A stretch of DNA of 64,000 nucleotides, taken from NCBI RefSeq assembly GCF_013170705.1, contig NZ_CP033334.1, forward strand, positions 3,139,501 through 3,203,500, given 5' to 3'. Both the position numbers and the translations under genes were made by a program. Each line of letters opens with the position of its first letter. The stretch's first letter is position 1. Below the pieces are notes generated by a model. The model was given only the letters and a program-made list of their open reading frames with translations, searched no databases and was not told the DNA's origin. Positions 23,477 to 32,298 of this stretch are shown in pieces. Source of the DNA: Mesorhizobium loti. GTDB lineage: Bacteria; Pseudomonadota; Alphaproteobacteria; Rhizobiales; Rhizobiaceae.

Positions 23477-25477
23477 GTGAACGAGCGCGCGTCATCCAGA
23501 TTGGCTGATACGGTGGATGTGGAACCGTATGATCCGCGCCAAGAGCTGGGGGCCGACGAACTCCGCATCCTTTACCGCAGGGAAGCCCAGGCGAAGCGAA
23601 GGGCGGAAGCCAGGCCGGGCCTGTGGATCGCGGTCGTCATCTATTTGCTGTTTTCTGCATCTGATCTGCTGCTGATACCTGACGTGGCGGCCTACACGAT
23701 CACCGCGCGCTTCGCGGTGGGCCTGACCGCACTGCTGGTCCTGGAAGCACAGCTTCGCCGGGGAGCCGCGACGGAATGGCTTGACGTGACTTGCGCCTCG
23801 GCCATCATCTTTGGCTATATCGGTTGGCTGTTACCGGCATCCATGGGCGCAAACAAGGAAAGCGTCGCCTATTACATGGTCTTCGGCACCATTTTCATGA
23901 TGAGTGCCAATCTATTTTTTACGTTCAGGTTTAAAGTTTCGATTATAACGTCGACAATTATATTGTGCGTCTTGTATTTGGCAAATTACTTTGTTCCCGC
24001 GTCGCTGACGTACAAGATGGTATTTGGCACTTTCTACGTTTCGTGCTTCACGTTCACCTCCTATGTGAACTGGAAGCTGAACGAGGAGCGCTACAACGTC
24101 TTCCTGAACGCTCTCGAGGCCAAGATACAGCACAAGGAGGCCACCGAACGCGGCAAGGCCCTGCTGAGGCTGTCGCGGACGGATCCGCTGACAGGACTGG
24201 AGAACCGGCGCGCTATCGATGAGAAGCTGCGCGATTACTGGAGCGACTGGCAAAAGCTTGGCAGCAAGTTCGCGGCCATCCTCATCGACGTCGACTTCTT
24301 CAAGAAATTCAACGACTGCTACGGCCACCAGGAAGGCGACCGCTGCCTGATCCATGTCGCCAATGCGCTGAGCGATCTGATCAAGAACTACGATGGCTCG
24401 ATCGGGCGCTATGGCGGTGAGGAATTCATCGTGCTCGCCCGCATGGACAAGAAGAGCCAGGTGGCGGAGCTGGCGGAAGCCATCTGCCGCACGGTGGAGA
24501 ACCTGGCGCTTACCCACGAACTCAGGCGCGACGGGATCTCGATCGTCACGGCGAGCGTGGGGGCCGCCTTCACCAGGACGCAGGCCGGCGCCAAGCTGGA
24601 GAAGATCATCCATGAGGCCGATCGCGCGCTCTATCTGGCAAAGGCCAGCGGCCGCAATTGTGCCCGGCTGTTCGACCCGACCGATCCACAAAGCAGCGAC
24701 GAGAGCGAAAACCTCGCGGCCTTGCTGAAGATCGCGATCGGGCAGGGCCTCGTTTCGCTCGTCTATCAACCGATCCAGGATGTCGTGTCGGGCCGGGTCG
24801 AAGCCGCGGAGGCGCTGATGCGTCTCAAGATGCTGGACGGCACATTGGTTCCGCCGAGCCTGTTCATTCCCGTCGCGGAGAGAACCGGCGCGATCCTGGA
24901 ACTGGGGCGTTGGGCGATAAGGACGGTCTGCACCGAACTCCTGGCGGACGACCACATCCGTCTCGTCAGCGTCAACGTCTCTCCGATCCAGCTCAAGACG
25001 CCCGGCTTCGCGGCGTCCGTCGCGACCATTCTCGGCGAGACGGGCGTGACCGGCAACAGGCTGGCCTTCGAAATCACCGAAGGGCTCGAGATGGAGATGC
25101 ACTCGGACATCCTGCGCTGCATCAGCGACCTGAAGCTGCTTGGCATCAAGATCTGGCTCGATGATTTCGGAACCGGCTTCGCCGGCCTCTCATGGCTGCG
25201 TCTGATCGATTTCGATACAGTGAAGATCGACCGCTCGTTTCTTCACGACTGCGGCACGCCGAAGGGCATGGCCATGCTCCAGGACATCATTGCCCTGGTC
25301 CGCAATCGCGGCCACCAGATCCTGGTCGAAGGGGTGGAAACCGACGAGCAGATCGCCCTCATGCGCGAGTTCGGCATCGACAAGATCCAGGGCTTTCGCG
25401 TCGGCCGACCCGTTCCCGCCGCGAATTTCCAGGCAAAGAAGGCCATCCACAAACGCCCGTTCCTCAGGTCCGCCTGA
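23477..25477 (+). CDS. membrane-anchored GGDEF-EAL diguanylate cyclase/phosphodiesterase
   Basis: The 666-residue protein has five or six hydrophobic segments in about residues 55-200, a GGDEF domain (about 230-395) with intact RYGGEEF, and an EAL domain (about 420-660) with intact AEALMRL, the metal-site DDFGTGF, KIDRSF and VEGVET. Both domains therefore look able to act on c-di-GMP, though a hybrid usually favours one activity. It probably senses a signal through the membrane region. GTG at 23477 has GGGAGGG four bases upstream; an ATG at 23321 would add 52 residues but lacks a ribosome site. It is divergent from the methyltransferase. Confidence 0.92.
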   Translation: MNERASSRLADTVDVEPYDPRQELGADELRILYRREAQAKRRAEARPGLWIAVVIYLLFSASDLLLIPDVAAYTITARFAVGLTALLVLEAQLRRGAATEWLDVTCASAIIFGYIGWLLPASMGANKESVAYYMVFGTIFMMSANLFFTFRFKVSIITSTIILCVLYLANYFVPASLTYKMVFGTFYVSCFTFTSYVNWKLNEERYNVFLNALEAKIQHKEATERGKALLRLSRTDPLTGLENRRAIDEKLRDYWSDWQKLGSKFAAILIDVDFFKKFNDCYGHQEGDRCLIHVANALSDLIKNYDGSIGRYGGEEFIVLARMDKKSQVAELAEAICRTVENLALTHELRRDGISIVTASVGAAFTRTQAGAKLEKIIHEADRALYLAKASGRNCARLFDPTDPQSSDESENLAALLKIAIGQGLVSLVYQPIQDVVSGRVEAAEALMRLKMLDGTLVPPSLFIPVAERTGAILELGRWAIRTVCTELLADDHIRLVSVNVSPIQLKTPGFAASVATILGETGVTGNRLAFEITEGLEMEMHSDILRCISDLKLLGIKIWLDDFGTGFAGLSWLRLIDFDTVKIDRSFLHDCGTPKGMAMLQDIIALVRNRGHQILVEGVETDEQIALMREFGIDKIQGFRVGRPVPAANFQAKKAIHKRPFLRSA

Positions 25478-25534
25478 CAGGCGCGGGCAGACGCGGTTCG
25501 CGAGGCCGCTACCGGCTCGCGGCGACGCGCGGAC

Positions 25535-26683
25535 TCACCCCAGCAGATTGCGTGCCGTGCGCATGAAGATCCTCGACCCGATCGGAATAAGGTCGTCGGG
25601 AAAGTCGTAGTCCGGATTGTGGAGCGCCGGGTGGCGCTCGCCGGCGCCCAGGAAGAACATCGCCGACCTGGCGCCGTGGCCGAACAGGCCGAAATCTTCC
25701 GAGGCGCGCATCGGCAGGGCTTCCTCACCATGCACGACGCCTTCTTCCTGAAGCGCGCGTTGCAGGTGTTCCACCGCATCCGGCGCGTTGACGCTGGCGA
25801 CGAAGATCTCGTGATAATCCCAGCGGGCGGAAAGGCGGTGCCTGCCCGCGATCTCCCCGACCAGCGCCTCGGCGGCGGCGCACAGATCCGCCATGCGTTC
25901 GTCGCGGCGGGTGCGCAGCGTTGCCCAGACCTCTCCATGCGCGGGCGCGATGCCGAACACGGCTTCGCCCATTTCGGCATGGGTGACGGTGACCATGGAG
26001 AAATCGTCATCGGCGAAGGTGGCGCGGCCGAGCGCGGGCAAAGCCGGCATCAGCTCCGAGATCGCCTGCATGGGCGAAATACCGGTCTCCGGCATGGAGG
26101 AATGCGCGGTCTTGCCCTCCAGCACGATGCGCATGCCGCGCGAGGCGCAATTGACCACGCCGGGCTTGAGCCGCACCTCGCCGAACGGCACGCCGGGGAG
26201 GTTGTGCAGCGAGAAGGCGAAATCAGGCGCGATCTCGCCGTAGCGGGGGTCGGCGACGACGCCGGCCGCGCCATTGCCGGTTTCCTCCGCCGGCTGGAAC
26301 ATCAGCACGACGCGGCCGCTGGCCGGCCGTTCGCGGCCGAGCTGACGGCCAAGGGCGGCCAGGATCGCGGTGTGCCCGTCATGGCCGCACATATGCGACT
26401 TGCCCGGCACCTGCGAGGCATGCGGCACGCCCGAGAGCTCCTCGATCGGCAGCGCGTCGAGTTCGGAGCGGAACAGCACGGTCGGGCCGGCCTTGCCGCT
26501 GTCATAGACCGCCGCCACGCCGTGCCCGCCCAATCCGGTCAGCACCTTGTCCGGGCCGGTATCGGCAAGGAAGGAGACGACTTCCTGCGCCGTCTTCTCC
26601 TCTTCATTGGAGATTTCCGGCTGCCGGTGCAGCTTGCGCCGCCACTCGGTGATCTCGACGATATCCCGGTTGGTGAGGGTCAC
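25535..26683 (-). CDS. M20 family amidohydrolase/peptidase
   Basis: The 382-residue protein matches the hippurate-hydrolase-like M20D family: RRKLHRQPEISNEE near the N-terminus, the metal-site regions GKSHMCGHDGHTA near 90-105 and the QPAEETGNGA glutamate near 125, and MRASEDFGLFG near the C-terminus. It hydrolyses an N-acylated amino acid or similar amide using a metal pair. GTG at 26683 is preceded by GGAGGAA, better than the upstream ATG at 26725. No partner genes are adjacent, so the substrate cannot be inferred. Confidence 0.9.
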   Translation of the reverse strand: MTLTNRDIVEITEWRRKLHRQPEISNEEEKTAQEVVSFLADTGPDKVLTGLGGHGVAAVYDSGKAGPTVLFRSELDALPIEELSGVPHASQVPGKSHMCGHDGHTAILAALGRQLGRERPASGRVVLMFQPAEETGNGAAGVVADPRYGEIAPDFAFSLHNLPGVPFGEVRLKPGVVNCASRGMRIVLEGKTAHSSMPETGISPMQAISELMPALPALGRATFADDDFSMVTVTHAEMGEAVFGIAPAHGEVWATLRTRRDERMADLCAAAEALVGEIAGRHRLSARWDYHEIFVASVNAPDAVEHLQRALQEEGVVHGEEALPMRASEDFGLFGHGARSAMFFLGAGERHPALHNPDYDFPDDLIPIGSRIFMRTARNLLG

Positions 26684-26731
26684 GCGTTTCCTCCGCCATT
26701 TGTTGCGATCGGCGCAGTGTCGCAAACGCCG

Positions 26732-27187
26732 CTAGCGTACGCGATTGGGGCAGAGCGCTTTGAACTGGTCCAGCGTGACATCGTATGACGAGGCGCCGGA
26801 GCCATCGAGCACCACATTGTCATCGATCGACGTGATGCGGTAGTCCGTCGTCACGTCCGTGCCCTTGTTGCGGCCCTGGAACAGCATGTTGGCGCCATAG
26901 AAGGTGGTGAATTTGCCGGTCTTGCAGTTGGCGGTGATCTCGAAGTGCAGGGGCGCCTTCATCTCCGCGTCAATGCATTCCTTGGAAAAATCGTGGCCAT
27001 ATTCGCGGCAGTAGACGCCCGCTTTGCGTCGGTCGTGCTTGGCCAGGATGCTGGCATGCGTGGAGCCGATGCCTGATTTTTTGACGATGGTCAGTTCCAT
27101 CCCCACCTTGTTGCCGTAGTAGATCGTGCTCGCTTGCGCCGCGGTCGCCAGGATCAAGGCGGGCAACACAACCAACAGATGTCGCAT
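26732..27187 (-). CDS. exported protein of unknown function
   Basis: The 151-residue product has a signal peptide (MRHLLVVLPALILATAAQA) and a mature part with three or four Cys residues (YCREYGHD, KECIDAE, ANCKTG, LCPNRVR), probably forming disulfides in the periplasm. It contains strand-like segments such as STIYYGNKVGMELTIV. ATG at 27187 has GGGAGGAG directly upstream. It is preceded on the same strand by a strong hairpin at 27257-27287 and by the AHSA1-like gene. No family is recognised. Confidence 0.7.
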   Translation of the reverse strand: MRHLLVVLPALILATAAQASTIYYGNKVGMELTIVKKSGIGSTHASILAKHDRRKAGVYCREYGHDFSKECIDAEMKAPLHFEITANCKTGKFTTFYGANMLFQGRNKGTDVTTDYRITSIDDNVVLDGSGASSYDVTLDQFKALCPNRVR

Positions 27188-27256
27188 GGAACTCCTCCCT
27201 TTGGCCGGGAAAGGATTCACGCCCACGATCGTGCGGTCAAGGCCCTCGACGCACGA

Positions 27257-27287
27257 CCGCCGCCGACGGGCATGCCGTCGGCGGCGG
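27257..27287. terminator. strong hairpin, possible terminator
   Basis: A perfect 13-base stem, CCGCCGCCGACGG with its complement, encloses the loop GCATG. It lies between two minus-strand genes, 25 bases after the AHSA1-like stop. There is no obvious T-run after it on the minus strand, so it could be a non-canonical terminator or a transcript-stabilising hairpin. Confidence 0.5.
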
Positions 27288-27311
27288 CGGCGCGCACTTT
27301 CTTGAATGGCC

Positions 27312-27755
27312 TTATTGATTGATCTCGGGTTCGACCAGCTTTGCCAGGTTCCGCAGCGATTCCTGCCAGCCGAGATAGCAGGCCTCGACCGGGATGACGT
27401 CGGGAATGCCGGCCTGGATAATGTCGATTTCGGTGCCGACCGACACTTTTTTCAAGGCGATGGTCACCTGGATCTCGCCGGGCAGGTTGGGGTCGTCGAA
27501 CCGGTCGGTGTAGCGCAGGCGCTCGCCGGGAACGAGTTCGAGATATTCGCCGCCGAAGGCATGGCTGCCGCCCGTCGTGAAGTTGCGGAAGGACATCTTG
27601 AACGTGCCGCCGACCTTTGCCTCGAGATGATCGACCGTGCAGGTGAAGCCGTTCGGCGGCAGCCACTTGGCCAGCGCGTCGGCTTCGACGAAGGCGCGAT
27701 AGACCTTCTCCGGGCTGGTGGTGAGAACGCGGTGCAAACGTACGGTTCCGGGCAT
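27312..27755 (-). CDS. AHSA1/SRPBCC-type ligand-binding domain protein
   Basis: The 147-residue protein shows the START/SRPBCC pattern of the AHSA1 (activator of Hsp90 ATPase homologue) branch: LTTSPEKVYRAFVEADALAKWLPP at the start, GGTFKMSF in the middle, LRYTDRFDD and the terminal helix GWQESLRNLAKLVEP. These form a hydrophobic pocket; the ligand is unknown. ATG at 27755 has AAAGGA six bases upstream and gives the expected start (MPGTVRLHRVL). CoxG proteins in molybdenum hydroxylase operons belong to the same superfamily, but this gene is on the opposite strand and of another subfamily, so a link to the neighbouring operon is uncertain. Confidence 0.88.
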   Translation of the reverse strand: MPGTVRLHRVLTTSPEKVYRAFVEADALAKWLPPNGFTCTVDHLEAKVGGTFKMSFRNFTTGGSHAFGGEYLELVPGERLRYTDRFDDPNLPGEIQVTIALKKVSVGTEIDIIQAGIPDVIPVEACYLGWQESLRNLAKLVEPEINQ

Positions 27756-28006
27756 ATCGTGTCCTTTCATGATGCGTGTTCGATGTCCCAAGGACGAACG
27801 GGGCTTGACCGATCCGACACAGGCTCTCAGATTTTTCGAGAACCGGCGGCAATGCGGCCTTGCAGGCCTGGCCTACGGCAATTCCGGTCGATTTGGGACT
27901 CGATTTTGCGGCGGCTGGACCAATCGTCGCAAATGACGAACCGGATAGCCATTATGAGGAGAGTGTTTATAACGGTCGCTGAAATCGCCATATCCAAGGG
28001 GAGACG

Positions 28007-28867
28007 ATGCGCTACATACGTCCGCTTTCAATCGAAGATGCCGTCGGCCAACTGGCCGGAGCGTCTGGCATATCAGCCATCCTGGCCGGAGGCAGCGACC
28101 TTCTGGTGAGGATGAAGGGGGGCTTTGTCGAGCCCGACCTGATCGTCGACATCAAGTCGATCGCGTCCTTAAGCGAAATCCGCGAGACGGCCGACGGCTT
28201 CAGCATCGGGGCGGCCGTTCCCTGCGCCGTGCTGGGCGAGAACACCGCCTTGAAGAAGGCGTGGCCCGGCGTGGTCGAGGCGGCCAAGCTGATCGGCTCC
28301 AAGCAGGTGCAGGGACGCTGCACCATCACGGGCAATCTGTGCAACGCCTCGCCGGCGGCGGACAGCGTGCCGGCGCTGGTGGCGGCGGGTGCAAGGGCCG
28401 TGGTTGCCGGGCCTTCGGGCAAGCGCACCATCCCCGTCGAGGCCGTGCCGGTGGGGCCGGGCAAGACCTCGCTCGCCAAGGGCGAGATCATCGAGGCGAT
28501 CCTGCTCGACAAGCGCACGCCGCGCTCGGGCGACGCCTATCTGAGGTTCATTCCGCGCACCGAGATGGACATTGCCGTGGTCAGCGCCGGGGTGAACCTG
28601 ACGCTCGACGAACACGGCGTCATCACCGCCGCGCGCGTGGCGCTGGGGGCCGCGGCACCGACCGTGCTGCTGGTCGAGGAGGCCGCCGAGGCGCTTATCG
28701 GCAGGAAGCTGGACGAGGCGGCCCTTGAGCGGCTGGCAAAAGTCTGCGCCGGCGCCTGCCGCCCCATCGACGACAAGCGCGGTACCATCGAATTCAGACG
28801 GAAAGTCGCGGGTGTGCTGGCCAAACGTGCCGCCACGACCGCCTACGCACGTGCAGGAGGCAAATGA
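28007..28867 (+). CDS. molybdenum hydroxylase FAD-binding subunit (CoxM/XDH family)
   Basis: The 286-residue protein has the FAD pyrophosphate-binding loop AILAGGSDLLVRMK near residue 26 and TITGNLCNASPAADSVPAL near 105, typical of the medium subunit of xanthine/CO-dehydrogenase-like enzymes. It passes electrons from the Fe-S subunit to an acceptor through FAD. Length is normal for a CoxM-type subunit. Its stop overlaps the ATG of the 2Fe-2S subunit (ATGA), and the Mo subunit follows, so the three form one enzyme made from one operon. Confidence 0.93.
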   Translation: MRYIRPLSIEDAVGQLAGASGISAILAGGSDLLVRMKGGFVEPDLIVDIKSIASLSEIRETADGFSIGAAVPCAVLGENTALKKAWPGVVEAAKLIGSKQVQGRCTITGNLCNASPAADSVPALVAAGARAVVAGPSGKRTIPVEAVPVGPGKTSLAKGEIIEAILLDKRTPRSGDAYLRFIPRTEMDIAVVSAGVNLTLDEHGVITAARVALGAAAPTVLLVEEAAEALIGRKLDEAALERLAKVCAGACRPIDDKRGTIEFRRKVAGVLAKRAATTAYARAGGK

Positions 28868-29343
28868 TGGCTGGCATAGCAGTCTCGACGACAATCAACG
28901 GCGACACAATCGAGTATCTCTGCCAGCCTGACGAGACGCTGCTCGACGTGCTGCGCGACCGGCTCGGCCTGACCGGCGCCAAGGAAGGCTGCGGCACCGG
29001 CGACTGCGGCGCCTGCTCGATCATCCTCGACAACCGGCTGGTCTGCTCGTGCCTGGTGCTTGGTGCCGAGGCCGAGGGCCGGCGCATCGAGACCGTCGAA
29101 GGCATGGCGCATGGCGACCAGCTGCACACGCTGCAGCAGAAGTTCCTCGAGCATGCCGCCCTGCAATGCGGCATCTGCACGCCGGGCTTCCTGATCGCGG
29201 CCAAGGACCTTCTGGCGAAAAACCCCGACCCGAGCGAGGAGGAGATCCGCTTCGGCCTGGCCGGGAACCTCTGCCGCTGCACCGGCTATGACAAGATCGT
29301 GCGCGCCGTCCAGGACGCGGCACATGTGATGAAGGGAGCCTGA
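28864..29343 (+). CDS. molybdenum hydroxylase [2Fe-2S] subunit (CoxS family)
   Basis: The 159-residue small subunit carries two clusters: the plant-type ferredoxin set GCGTGDCGACS with a later Cys (SCLVLG) and the C-terminal helical set CGICTPGF and LCRCTGY. It relays electrons from the Mo centre to FAD. The ATG at 28864 overlaps the FAD-subunit stop by four bases; an adjacent ATG at 28867 is an equal alternative. It precedes the large subunit by two bases. Confidence 0.95.
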   Translation: MMAGIAVSTTINGDTIEYLCQPDETLLDVLRDRLGLTGAKEGCGTGDCGACSIILDNRLVCSCLVLGAEAEGRRIETVEGMAHGDQLHTLQQKFLEHAALQCGICTPGFLIAAKDLLAKNPDPSEEEIRFGLAGNLCRCTGYDKIVRAVQDAAHVMKGA

Positions 29344-29345
29344 AG

Positions 29346-31610
29346 ATGAATTTCGATCCGCGTTTTTCCGGGCGTAAATTCGCATCCGTCGGCACGCGCC
29401 CCATCCGTCCCGACGGCGTCGACAAGGTGACGGGCCGCGCCCGCTACGGCGCCGACTTCAACATGGCCGGCCAACTGGTCGGCCGCGTGCTGCGCAGCCC
29501 GCACGCGCATGCGATCATCAGGAAGATCGACACGTCGAAGGCGGAAAAGCTGAACGGCGTGAAGGCGGTGATCACGGCGAAGGACCTGCCGGACCTGACC
29601 GATGGCGATGCCGCCATGTACGACATCCTCGACAATTGCATGGCGCGCACCAAGGCGCTCTATGACGGCCATGCGGTGGCCGCGGTCGCCGCCGTCGACG
29701 CCCGCACGGCCAGGCAGGCGCTGAAGCTGATCGAGGTCGACTACGAGATCCTGCCGCATGTCACCGATGTCGACGAGGCGATGCAGCACCATGCCCCGCT
29801 GATCAACGACACGATCTTCACCGAGGGGCTGGAGGAAAAGCCGGTAAAACCCTCCAACGTCACCAAGCGCAGCCAGTTCGGCCATGGCGATGTGCATCAG
29901 GGTTTCGGCCACGCCGATTTCATCGTCGAGCGCTCCTTCAAGACCGAGCAGACGCACCAGGGCTATATCGAGCCGCATGCCTGCGTGGCGAGCGTCTCGT
30001 CCGACGGCACCGCTGACCTGTGGGTCTGCACGCAGGGCCATTTCGTCTACCGCCAGCATTGCGCCCAGCTGCTCGGCATGGAAGCCTCGAAGCTGCGCGT
30101 CACCTCGTCGGAGATCGGCGGCGGCTTCGGCGGCAAGACCCATGTCTGGGCCGAGCCTGTGGCGCTTGCCTTGTCACGCAAGGCCGGACGGCCGGTGAAG
30201 CTCGTCATGACCCGCGACGAGGTGTTCCGCGCCTCGGGCCCGACCAGCGCCACCTCGATCGACGTCAAGATCGGCGCCCGCAAGGACGGCACCATCACCG
30301 CGGCGGAAGCGACGCTGCGCTACTCCTGCGGCCCCTATGCCGGCGCCTGGGCCGAGATCGGCGCCATGACGGCGTTCGCCTGCTACAAGCTCGATAACGT
30401 CAAGACCGTCGGCTACGAAGTGCTGGTCAACCGGCCGAAGACCGCGGCCTATCGCGCGCCGTCGGCGCCGATGGCGGCCTTCGCGGTGGAAAGCGCCGTC
30501 GACGAGCTCGCCAAGGAGATCGGCATGGACCCGGTCGACTTCCGCATCAAGAACGCCGCGCAGGAAGGCACGCGCTCGTCCTACGGTCCGGTCTACGGAC
30601 CGATCGGCATTGGCCCGACGCTGGAAGCGGTGAAGAACCATCCGCACATGAAAGCGCCGCTCAAGAAGAACCAGGGCAGGGGCATGGCCTGCGGCTTCTG
30701 GTTCAATTTCGGCGGCCAGACCTGCGTGGACCTCAACATCGGCATGGACGGCTCGGTGTCGCTGGCCGTCGGCACGGTGGACGTGGGCGGCTCCCGCGCG
30801 TCGCTGTCGCTGGTGGCGGCGGAAGAGCTCGGCATCGATTACAGCCAGCTCAAGGCTATCGTGGCGGACACGTCGAGCCTCGGCTACAACGACATGACCG
30901 ACGGCAGCCGCGGCACCTTCTCGTCCTCCATGGCGACTATCTCGGCCGCCCGCAACGCGATCAAGATCCTGCGCGAGCGCGCCGCGCAGATGTGGGACAT
31001 TTCCGTCGACGACGTGATCTGGGAACAGGGCCACGCGGTCGCCAAGGGCGAGAAGCACGGCAATCTCGGCAAGCTGTCGCTGAAGGAGATCGCGGCGCAG
31101 TCCGGCAAGACCGGCGGGCCGATCGCCGGCCACAGCGAGCTCGTCGCCGACGGCGCCGGCGTCTCCTTCGCCACCCATATATGCGACATCGAGGTCGACC
31201 CCGAGACGGGCTCGACCAGGGTGATCCGCTACACGGTGGTGCAGGATGCCGGCAAGGCGGTGCACCCGACCTATGTCGAGGGCCAGTACCAGGGCGGCGC
31301 GGCGCAAGGCATCGGCTGGGCGCTCAACGAGGAGTATATCTACGGCAAGGACGGAAGGCTGCAGAACGCCGGCTTCCTCGACTACCGCATCCCGGTGTGC
31401 TCCGACCTGCCGATGATCGACACGCAGATCCTGGAAATCCCCAACCCCAACCACCCCTATGGCGTGCGCGGCGTCGGCGAAACCTCGATCGTGCCGCCGC
31501 TGGCGGCGATCGCCAACGCGGTGTCGAACGCGGCCGGCGTGCGCATGACGCATATTCCGATGTCACCGCCACGCATCCTGGCGGCCATCGAGGCGGAACG
31601 GGGAGGTTAA
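29346..31610 (+). CDS. molybdenum hydroxylase molybdopterin-binding large subunit (XDH/CoxL family)
   Basis: The 754-residue protein is full length for the family, with VTGRARYGADF at the start, GGGFGGKTHVWAEP near 260 (cofactor-binding), an active-site loop reading AYRAPSAP near 365 and GVRGVGETS near 710, whose Glu is the presumed catalytic base. The loop is neither the AYxCSFR of form I CO dehydrogenase nor the AYRGAGR of form II, so this is not a CO dehydrogenase by that criterion; the substrate is an unidentified aromatic or N-heterocyclic or aldehyde compound. The cofactor is molybdopterin cytosine dinucleotide in relatives. Confidence 0.93.
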   Translation: MNFDPRFSGRKFASVGTRPIRPDGVDKVTGRARYGADFNMAGQLVGRVLRSPHAHAIIRKIDTSKAEKLNGVKAVITAKDLPDLTDGDAAMYDILDNCMARTKALYDGHAVAAVAAVDARTARQALKLIEVDYEILPHVTDVDEAMQHHAPLINDTIFTEGLEEKPVKPSNVTKRSQFGHGDVHQGFGHADFIVERSFKTEQTHQGYIEPHACVASVSSDGTADLWVCTQGHFVYRQHCAQLLGMEASKLRVTSSEIGGGFGGKTHVWAEPVALALSRKAGRPVKLVMTRDEVFRASGPTSATSIDVKIGARKDGTITAAEATLRYSCGPYAGAWAEIGAMTAFACYKLDNVKTVGYEVLVNRPKTAAYRAPSAPMAAFAVESAVDELAKEIGMDPVDFRIKNAAQEGTRSSYGPVYGPIGIGPTLEAVKNHPHMKAPLKKNQGRGMACGFWFNFGGQTCVDLNIGMDGSVSLAVGTVDVGGSRASLSLVAAEELGIDYSQLKAIVADTSSLGYNDMTDGSRGTFSSSMATISAARNAIKILRERAAQMWDISVDDVIWEQGHAVAKGEKHGNLGKLSLKEIAAQSGKTGGPIAGHSELVADGAGVSFATHICDIEVDPETGSTRVIRYTVVQDAGKAVHPTYVEGQYQGGAAQGIGWALNEEYIYGKDGRLQNAGFLDYRIPVCSDLPMIDTQILEIPNPNHPYGVRGVGETSIVPPLAAIANAVSNAAGVRMTHIPMSPPRILAAIEAERGG

Positions 31611-31612
31611 GT

Positions 31613-31858
31613 CTGGTCGAAGTCACCCTCTGGGGCGCGCTCGGCCAGCTCGCCGGCGGCAAGAGCAAGGTCGAGGTCGAAGCCAAGGACATCAGGGAAC
31701 TGTTCAGGAAACTGGCTGAACAGTATCCCGGCTTCGAGCCATGGATCGATCGCGGCATTGCGGTCGCGATCGACGGGGTGATTTATCGGGATACGTGGAG
31801 CAAGGAGCTGCCGCAGGGGGCGGAGATTTTTTTGCTGCCGCGGTTGGCTGGGGGGTGA
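31613..31858 (+). CDS. MoaD/ThiS-like protein with apparent CTG start
   Basis: The 81-residue product has a ubiquitin-like beta-grasp pattern (VEVTLWGALGQLAGG..KVEVEAKDIRELFRKLAEQYPG) and ends in the Gly-Gly tail RLAGG used by MoaD and ThiS to carry thiocarboxylate sulfur. No ATG, GTG or TTG occurs near the beginning of the domain; CTG at 31613 is six bases after GGGAGG and directly follows the large-subunit stop. The placement argues for a role in the Mo cofactor or its sulfur ligand for this enzyme. The family is recognisable; the CTG start is inferred. Confidence 0.75.
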   Translation: MVEVTLWGALGQLAGGKSKVEVEAKDIRELFRKLAEQYPGFEPWIDRGIAVAIDGVIYRDTWSKELPQGAEIFLLPRLAGG

Positions 31859-32298
31859 GGGAAGTGCCGCTCTGCCATTGTTTGAGCGTCAAGGTCTAGA
31901 ATGTCTTGCTTGGGGGCCATAAGCCGATCACTATAGAGATACACTTGGCTGAAGCGGCCGCTCCGCTGGCGCCTCCTTGCGCCATTGTGAAAAGGGGCTC
32001 CTAACCTGAATCTTTGCGGGCCCGTTGCATTGACGATTGTCGGCCACCTCTGCCGACGTTGCACATCAGCTCCGAATGGTCGCAGCTTTCCTAGGTTCTC
32101 AGCAAGATAGTACAATATATAATATCTGGCTCCCTTCTTTAAGTGCCGGGAACCGCAAAAGGTGTGGCCACCCCAAACGGGATGAATCTGAAGGTTTTTC
32201 TGGATTTCGTGGCTGTGTCCAATGATATACGTGCTTATCACTTTGCGAATTCTTTGACATAGAAAAGAATAGTTGGAATCGGGAACGGAGGTGGTGGC
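31859..32298. other. 440-base AT-richer region upstream of the deaminase; possible small-RNA locus
   Basis: No convincing protein is encoded. The stretch from about 32090 is AT-rich relative to its surroundings. It contains a TATAAT at 32118-32123, then a G/C-rich block with a GTGGCCAC palindrome (near 32163) and a run of T near 32195, and TTGACA near 32258 closer to the deaminase start. In Vibrio AvcID systems a small RNA antitoxin lies just upstream of the deaminase gene, so this region is the natural place to look. No sequence homology to that RNA can be claimed. Confidence 0.35.

Noticed and set aside
29346-31610. Carbon monoxide dehydrogenase large subunit
   Set aside because: The diagnostic active-site loop of form I and form II CO dehydrogenases is absent.
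31859-32298. Short open frames upstream of the deaminase
   Set aside because: They have no ribosome site or protein-like composition; the region is better explained as regulatory or RNA.
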